DNA from: Pelargonium x hortorum
Taxonomy: Eukaryota; Streptophyta; Magnoliopsida; Geraniales; Geraniaceae
Length of the DNA: 52,315 nt
Assembly: GCA_036897525.1 (NCBI GenBank)
Contig: JAYMTJ010000071.1
Coordinates: 1 to 52,315 of the forward strand
Direction: 5' to 3'
Shown here: in pieces, positions 45,301 through 52,315 of the stretch
How positions within the stretch are numbered: position 1 is the stretch's first letter
Layout: each line of letters starts with the position of its first letter
Position numbers and translations under genes: made by a program
Notes under the pieces: model-generated
Told to the model about the DNA's origin: nothing
The model's database searches: none
The model's input: the letters and a program-made list of their open reading frames with translations, nothing else

Positions 45301-48300
45301 TAGATTGCCCTTTGGCTTGTTCAAAAACCAGAGTAGAAAACTATAGACTAATACAAAAAAGTTAGGAATGAAAAGTTAAAGTAAGTGAGGAGTTGCTCTT
45401 GTAGTATATACTATGCGACTTGAACCTTTGTTTTAGATAGCTATGCAAAGTCTTGTTAAATTAATCCTTGAAAACTCTATTTCATAGAAGATCTAATCGA
45501 AAGGATAACTAAGAAACTTGCACGAAACTCCTGAATTCTCTGCGAGGTAAGTTCCTTTTTTTTGAATATAGAGAGGAGTTATTCTTGTTGTAAATAGTAA
45601 TAGGAGAGATACTATTTAACTAGAGGAGTTTTCTTTACTCTAATCTAAGAGTAGGCTCGCTTTAGCTTGTTTCTATAATAAACTTAATTAGTAAGAGACT
45701 AAGGGACTCTATTAAAATGAAAAAGGGAGTATTGAGAATCTTGTTATTTGTTTTAAGATTTCTTTACTTTCTAGATAAAACTTGTAAAGCGAGTCAATTT
45801 TGAATGTTTTTATACCTTTGCATTAAACTTATAAAAACGAGGATATATTGTCTCTTGAATGACTTCTTTTTTTCATTCAAAGGGCTTATTTGAGCATGAT
45901 CCAAAAAGAGCAAAGTAAGAAGCTATTCTAATAAATGTATAAGAAATTGGAAAAAATGAGTACTATTAGTATTTTTAGCATTTGTAAGCTCCATAGAGAG
46001 AGTAGTACTTGAGGTTACATGGATACTTGTATATAAGAGTTTCTATAGAGGAGTGTTTGGATTTTTACCACCTATTAAGTTTTGATAGTTTCTCGTGAAA
46101 GAAACTCTGTTATGTGGTAATAATAAGAAAATAATAAGTCCTTGTTGTATATTTAAAATAACAAGGGAGTTTCTCTTTAAAAGGGTTAAGTCCTATTGGG
46201 TTTTTGCGCCTATAACTTATCTAAATTACAAAGCAAAGTCTTTAAAGAATGGTATTCAGTTAGGCAGTTTATAAAAAATATTTGAAAGAAAACCCGTTCA
46301 AAGGTTAGTTAAGCAAACTCTCTTTTGTTTATTAGGAATCTCCTTAAAATTACTAAATTTGTGAAATCCTATAAGTGAAATCCAAGATATACTATATATA
46401 GAGAAAGAAGCTATTAGATAAAAGTATACAAATAAGTAATATCTACAACACTTGTACTAGCAAAAGCAGCTCATAACTGCCTGTTTAACTGTTTAAATGT
46501 AAGAAATAATAAACGAGTTTACATTCATAATAAGGTAACTCTTATAGAATCCGTAACCTTTCCTAATAAGAGTCAATTGAAAGAGATTCCTAATAAAAAT
46601 AGGGGATAAATAGTAGTAGCTACCTAAATATGATAGAAAAAGCCTCTTATTCTTTGAAGCGCCCTAGAAGTAAGAAACCCCACTTCCAAATTACATCAGT
46701 GAACTCGTTCTACTAAGTTTAAGGAAAGAGAACCCTATCTTTAAAGAATTCTACCTCCAAAGTATGCTTTTAGTGTCTCTCTGTAGATATAACTCATTTT
46801 TGCTCTTTTCAGTATAGCTTTTGTAGACATCTGAGAATTTCGATCTAGTTTGTGTATTAAATTAAATATGACTTGCCTTTTTTCTAGAAAATTCCTTAAG
46901 AGCCTTATTCTAATAAAATAGACTTAGGGTTCTGGGGGTTAGAGAACCCAGCTAGGTTTTAGCCCAAAATATCTAATACAAAAATGAATCTCCATTTAAG
47001 ACAGAATTCCGCCATTAAAGCACACTAAATAACCCATCAAACCCATACCCTACCTATACTCCTTAGCTACCATCCTTATGCTATTTTAAAACTTCTATAC
47101 TTCTTCCTACAGAAATTGAAAACTTGAATACAATAGGACTCCTCTACCTAGAGGAATTGGGAACTTTATAGATCTATTAAAACATTTTTTGTACAGATAC
47201 CGAATAACCCCTCTTAGAATTCTTATTCTAAACAGGGTAACACAGCACCAAAATCTCGAAGCCGAGAAAAAAAGACTCCTATTAGATATTCTAAATATTG
47301 TAAATGGCATTTAATAGTTCCAGGTTGGCTATAAATTCAATTTAGGTTTTGATATCACACTATAACTCATAGGGATTATCCTTATTTAAAAGGTTAAACT
47401 TCTAGTTTTACTAAATTGGTACGTTCTTTACTTTCCTTTACATTCCAAGCAAAAAGGGGTACTAAATATGAGACTCCCCGCATATCCTGGCCTTGAAATT
47501 CTTAATTGTGTTTAGTCCTTAATTATGTAATTGTTTTGTATTGAGTTAAGATAATAACTTTATATCTAAGCTAATAGAACCTTATCCTAACGGAAAGGAC
47601 AAGGGGAATCCTATTTTATTTTAGTATATTTTTCTTCTGATTCTTTCAAATTCAATGGAAGAGTTTTTGTCACAACCCTCTAAAGAAACCTTACCTAGAA
47701 TAAGGAGTATTCAACTTACTGATAAATACATGTTCTGTCTTAATCGAATTTACTCGAGAATTCCAAGAAGGTTATAAGATTGACTTTAAAAAAAGAACTA
47801 ATCACCGGAGCTTGGGTCTTTCACCTTGAAATCATGAAATATAGTTAAAGATTCCAGTTTACCTTTGGCTCCTTAAAAAAAAAGGCAAAAGTTTAAATAT
47901 CAATTTCGAAAGGAAAGAAAAAGAGTCACTTTTCAAGATATCGGACGATTCAATAAGTTCTAACTTTATATAGTTTTAGATGGTCATTTTGTTAGGTATC
48001 TGTATCATGGTAAGTAGGGCAAAGCGCAGAGGGTATCCTACTAGCAACTTCTACGGGTTTGAGTTCAGAACCAAAGCTTAAAAACGAGATTTGATGAAGG
48101 GCGAAGCTCCTATATACAAAATCGGTCTTATTGGATTTGACACGGGTTGAATAAGGCAGCGCTGAAGAGTCAGAGGAGAGGGCATCTCATTTTTTGAAGT
48201 TATGAGTTAGAAGATGAATCACTTAGGAGACGTTTAGTTCTTCTTGACTCTTCTTTTCGGTTATATAGATCTTAGTCAGGATAAGAGTGACCGAAACTCC

Positions 48301-48540
48301 TAGGAATTAGCTGTAGTAGCATTTTTTTCAATTGGTAAATCAGATAGTTTTTTAAGAAAAAGTCGTAGGTTCGAGCTTTTCACAGAGAAATGGACCATCC
48401 TTAGGTCTTCTAGTCTTAGGTCAAAGTGACTCTAAGGCTGTGTTCCCTCGTTAACGAATGAATGGAAAGTTCTTACTTAGGTTTGAGTCTATCTAGTCGG
48501 TTTACCTATGTACGTACTATACTAACAAGGGGTTTCTCCC
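42341..48540. other. AT-rich non-coding background
   Basis: About 6.2 kb returning abruptly to the AT-rich background texture. Open frames reach only 67 codons. GGGCCC is at 43852-43857. Minus-strand ACAAAGGTTCAAGTCGC near 45.42 kb resembles half a T arm, with no tRNA around it. The relic at 48303-48385 is listed separately. No gene, RNA or mobile-element signature otherwise. Confidence 0.5.
48303..48385 (+). pseudogene. tRNA-like relic with inserted T-rich stretch
   Basis: The words GAATTAGCT, then CAATTGGTAAATCA, then a T-rich anticodon-like region around TTTTTTAAG, then GTCGTAGGTTCGAGC follow tRNA order. Between AGCT and CAATTGG, which are adjacent in a normal D arm, lie about 16 extra bases including seven T. 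The T-stem 3' strand does not pair. It is similar in style to the Lys relic, with an insertion beside AGCT. The family cannot be fixed; GTCGTAGGTTCGA fits tRNA-Asn or Trp T arms. Confidence 0.3.
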
Positions 48541-48549
48541 ATAAGAATG

Positions 48550-48645
48550 AGTTCACAGAAAGCATAAGAGCCATAATATCTAGATTAGCTCACAGATAGA
48601 AAGCACAAGAGCCAGGTATCTTAGCTCATAGGAAGCACAAGAGTG
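48550..48645 (+). repeat. Three-copy tandem repeat, period 36-37 bp
   Basis: Units begin at 48550, 48587 and 48623. Each starts AGTTCA or AGCTCA, continues with a variable CAG/GATAG/TAG stretch and ends in AAGCATAAGAG or AAGCACAAGAG, then a divergent spacer. The second and third units resemble each other more than the first. It is too short and degenerate for a CRISPR array: the repeated part is not constant and spacers are about 10-14 bp. A small minisatellite in an island-type patch (48541-48760). Confidence 0.6.
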
Positions 48646-49379
48646 AAGGTAGACAGGTTAGGCATGAGAGTCTCCCCTTCCTTCTTTCTCAGACAGAGTA
48701 GCTCTTTCCCTGGATTCCAGGTTAGGATTCCTTATACTGAAAGATACAGAAGAGTAGTATAGGATCGAACAATGCTTTTGGAGTATTCCAGAAAAAGGGG
48801 ACCGCTAGGAATGTTAACTAAATTCTATTAATACTTTCGGTCTTGTACTGGTAAAAGGCTTATGATATTGAATTCCGGAAATATGTTAATATGCTTTTGG
48901 AAATAATAATGTAGGGATTTTACTTAATAACGGGTTATTTTCTCTCTTAATTTTAGAACTCAAAACTGCGTAATATAATATACAAGAAAGACCTCATATC
49001 TGAAACGTAATATTTAAAGATCCAAGACTTCCGAGATAGGAAAGTGGATAAATTTATGCATTTATTAAAGGGGTAATGAAGTATACGAGTTCTGCTTTAG
49101 TAATAGGGGCGGATAACCACTAACATACAAAGCACTTATGTCAATTGAGCTTTCACTTTAACGCTTCTGCATGGGAAAAACACTCTATTTACTATTGACT
49201 CGGTCCTGACAATAAGCGGCGCAAGAAAGTAGAACTTTTACTGATATTTAAGTTATAGCATAAAAGAGACAAGACCCGGGTTAAGAAAATACCTACCAAC
49301 TTCTTAATTCTGTCGAACTTCTTATCAGCCCCTTTCAAAATGACTTGATGAACAGCTCTGAAATAACCCCTTATTCTTA

Positions 49380-49570
49380 AAATGAGATCCTGAGAGACCG
49401 GAACTTCTCTTTGATTTATTAACTACATTAAAAGCAAAGACTTTCATAAACAACTAAACTGGCACTCATTGAAGCTTAGATTCTACAGTAGCAGCTACAC
49501 GCAAGAAAGAAACCAAAAACCCAGAATATACACAAATACAAATACTGGAATACATTATCCTCTTGGTGGA
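49380..49570. other. Fragment of the island F/C2 family
   Basis: Words AAAGACTTTCATAAACAACT, ACCAAAAACCCAGAATA and CACAAATACAAATACTGG echo stretches at about 41100, 41290 and 42270, and GAATACATTATC at 49548-49559 is exact. It is a detached fragment of the same repeat family in the same orientation. Confidence 0.45.
49548..49559 (+). repeat. Dispersed 12-mer GAATACATTATC, copy 4
   Basis: Exact copy of the island-family marker word; see 22403. Confidence 0.55.
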
Positions 49571-52140
49571 GATAAGCCCTTCCTTGCATGCTAGATCAAA
49601 ACTCCTTGCTTACTTGTGAGGCCTCTGCCTTGTACTTGACTTAAACTCAACTTTTTTGGATAACTTATGTTCTATACCTCTTCTTTTAGAGATTTCCTTC
49701 TAGGTTCTTAGAAGCTACTAATCTACTATACTTTCAATTCCCTGTCTTTAACTAGAACGAGAGTATGAAACCCTTTCTAGGGCTCTTCCATATTTCCAAT
49801 AGTTTTCATTCCTTATTGTTAGTCTAAACCCCCGCTGGCTTTATTACCCCTACTGGCCTGTCTGTAAATAAATTGACCTTACGAACCAGGAAACAAAACT
49901 TATTCTGTTAAAAGCAAGAGATTCCCCACTTCACTTATAATCTTCCCTTTTACTAGCTAAGAAACATATGAATAACCTTTATTTATTAGTTTAAAACCTC
50001 TATAATTCTAGAGCTGACTTCTTATACGAAACAAAGAAGAAGAATCTCTCTCGGTTTTGACTATCTTCCTAAATAAGGGTGAGAAATTTCCTAATAGACT
50101 AGAATTTACCAACTCCTTAACTTCTATTTGTACTTGGCTTTCTAATAAGGAGGTAGCTCCTCAGTACTTTGTGTATAGATTTACCGGTTATTAATTAACT
50201 GACCCAAGGGTTTTCTTTGTCTTATGAGTCTTGGTAGTCCTGTTAGTCTTTCTTGAAACCTTTCTTTAGAAATAGAACCCTCGCTTTACTCTTAATACTA
50301 AAACTATCTCCTAAAAATTCCTTACGATTTATTTCGTTAACTGGATCTGGGAAGCTTGACTCTTTATCATTACTTAAAATTCTTTACTCTTTACTAGAGT
50401 CATCCTTCAGAACTCTCAAAGAAGTCCCTTTTCAAACGGACAAACAAGGATCTGAACCCTTGGCTCTTAGTGTATAAGCGCACTCAACGAAAAACTTAAC
50501 TAACTCAATCCGAAAAATAGCTACTATCCCTAAGTTTCGAAGGGGCTGGGCCCCGTTACGATATAGTAAACTATAATAAATAATACACGACTCAAAGTTT
50601 TGTACATACGTACTACTAATGAGAAAGATAACAAAAAATCTTATAATACAGGCATAGAATCATGTGCAAGCTCGCTAGTAGTAATAAAATTGATATAAAG
50701 GTACTCTCCTAAATATGATCTTAAACAAGTTTACTCTAAGCAACTCCGTATGGCGTAAAGCCCATCGGTAACTTCAGGTCAGTGAAATTCAAATACAAGG
50801 AGTTCCTTTTGTTTAAATTAATATTGTGATAAGCTATTTAGTGTTGGTATCTCTTTTTAGAATGACTTGACTTTTCGGGAATTCCCGTAAAGGATGTTAT
50901 CTCTCTTGACTTATACCGATGAGGATATTTAACTAGCGTACTTGACAGGACATTAATAAAAGCTCTATGACTCTATTAAGTGTAAATACCCCTTTGACTC
51001 TGAATCTATTAACGCTTAGCTTATCCACTTCCTTGGTTGGGTACCACTTACTATGTACCGTACGAACCTGTATTATATAACTGCCTATTCATGAAAGAGA
51101 TTTCTGCCTATGGAACATCCAGCGTTAAGTAATTCCATTTAGGGTTCCTAGCAGCTCTATAATTCAAATTTCTATAGATACTCTTGTCAGAAGCGAAGCA
51201 GCAGATTTAACTAAAAGGCAATAAAGTCACTTTTTCTAGGAAAACGCGTAATACATAACAGCAAAACTTATAATTACTCTAATAAGCCCTCTATCATATA
51301 TTTCTCTATTCACGCCAACAGTAACCAATTCAAAATTTAGGGAATTTTTAGATAGAATGTATTATTTATTGGTAATTCTGTCTTAAATTATTATGGAATA
51401 AAAAATATGAGTATAAGACTTCGAACTAATTAAAAGAATTCTCTTATTTATTCTAAGAGCTTTCACAAAATGTCACTAGGGCTAAGCATTCTATTTATTA
51501 TAGCCAAATGGAGTCAGTTCTATTTGCAAAGGCTTAGTAAGTATAGGATATTTGTACGACATAGATTGCTTGCTTGTGGATAATGCTCTACCAAAAGCTA
51601 TTCCTAATTTTTAACTTATGCATTGGCTTTTACTATTAATATAAAACTACAGATTTATTAGAAATAAAGTCTTGCTTGACCTGACCTAAGAAAGTTAGAA
51701 AAAAAACTAAAATACCTAATTGTCAAATCCAAGTTTAGGTGGAGGAGAGGCTTATGTCATAATATTTTATATAACTTAGGAAGTGAGAGTCTTGCAACAG
51801 AAAAAGAATTAATAACAAAAGACATATGTAAATCAGATACTCAGAATAACCACCGAGTACCATACTGGCACCGGCCTGGGTTGTAATGTTATGTCTAGTT
51901 CGAAATGTAAGAATTTCCGATAGTACTTAAACATGTAAGTGTTGCTATGAGTTAGTAGTACTAAGAGTGTAGGCGGTTACCAAATCAAATTAATACGTTT
52001 CTATCTTTTTTGCTTTTAAATATATTAAGTGGAGGAGTCGCATTTACCGTATAATGGAGTTTAGTCTTGTTTTACAGATAAGCAGCTTTAATTCCATTGT
52101 TAATTGAGTCGGATAACCCAAGATTCAGTATAACGCTTGT

Positions 52141-52315
52141 GTAGAAATACATTCCCCCTCCGATAGAGAAGGTAAGTAGCTAATGAAAGACAGTGCTGCT
52201 AGCTAACTAAGCCAAGGAAAGCAAGCATCTAATTAGGATCGGTGTTGCTAGCAATGGCCCAAGGAGTCGGTACAGGCGATGGAAGACTCTCATGTCTGCT
52301 GTCAACCAAGACCCT
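52141..52315. other. Start of another island at the right edge
   Basis: The last 175 bases turn G+C-richer with island words (GCTGCTAGCTAACTAAGCC, GTGTTGCTAGCAATGGCCC) like those near 30.88 and 19.94 kb. It is cut by the window end, so extent and content are unknown. Confidence 0.4.

Larger units (their letters stand above)
48761..52140. other. AT-rich non-coding background
   Basis: About 3.4 kb, again without a gene. Open frames reach 74 codons (50253-50477, no motif). It contains the small island-type patch at 49380-49570 and GGGCCC at 50548-50553. Nothing else is recognisable. Confidence 0.5.

Noticed and set aside
48550-48645. Possible CRISPR array
   Set aside because: Only three units, the repeated part varies between units and the spacers are about 10-14 bp, too short for any known CRISPR; no cas-like gene nearby.

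Overview
No intact gene can be supported anywhere in these 52.3 kb. The longest uninterrupted frames are about 132 and 112 codons, and open frames are scattered over all six frames as expected for AT-rich non-coding DNA (roughly 36% G+C by eye). No rRNA core, respiratory-chain, ribosomal-protein, polymerase or transposase motif was recognised. What can be recognised are decayed tRNA genes. The clearest is a minus-strand tRNA-Lys(UUU) relative at 3780-3857, followed by a tRNA-Gln relative at 16863-16917, a tRNA-Pro-like copy at 12342-12415 and a tRNA-Ser(UGA)-like fragment at 30521-30576. The Lys, Gln and Pro fragments resemble (from memory) land-plant mitochondrial tRNAs more than plastid ones. 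My best guess is therefore a very large, gene-poor plant or streptophyte mitochondrial chromosome, a stretch like the 'empty' chromosomes or giant spacers of expanded mitogenomes (confidence about 0.5). The G+C is low for a typical plant mitogenome, so another lineage is possible.

Two kinds of DNA alternate. The background (most of 0.9-15.5, 16.5-19.0, 22.6-30.7, 31.4-39.1 and 42.3-52.1 kb) is AT-rich and sprinkled with short GC-rich palindromes such as GGGGCCCC and AGCCGGCT, far above chance, plus the tRNA relics. Inside it sit islands with a different vocabulary: 15.5-16.5, 19.0-20.6, 20.6-22.6, 30.75-31.45, 32.46-32.64, 37.57-37.92, 39.16-42.3, 48.54-48.76, 49.38-49.57 kb, and the right edge from 52.14 kb. 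The left edge (1-860) also looks distinct.

The islands are related to one another. Short blocks of 12-40 bp recur between them, shuffled in order and orientation. The 19.0-21.0 kb island flips repeatedly between strongly C-rich and strongly G-rich on the plus strand, and some blocks on either side of a flip are reverse complements. The 39.2-42.3 kb island is a G-poor field of imperfect direct repeats that shares a 39-bp block with 21.6 kb and a 12-mer with 22.4 and 49.5 kb. This looks like repeat-mediated recombination and rearrangement, not a gene system.

The most interesting signal is that the Lys tRNA relic carries a small D-arm insertion that creates a perfect 10-bp palindrome. This hints that one mutational process, making short palindromes by templated insertion, may both break the genes and account for the palindrome excess of the background. 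No defence system, CRISPR array, operon or complete mobile element was found.
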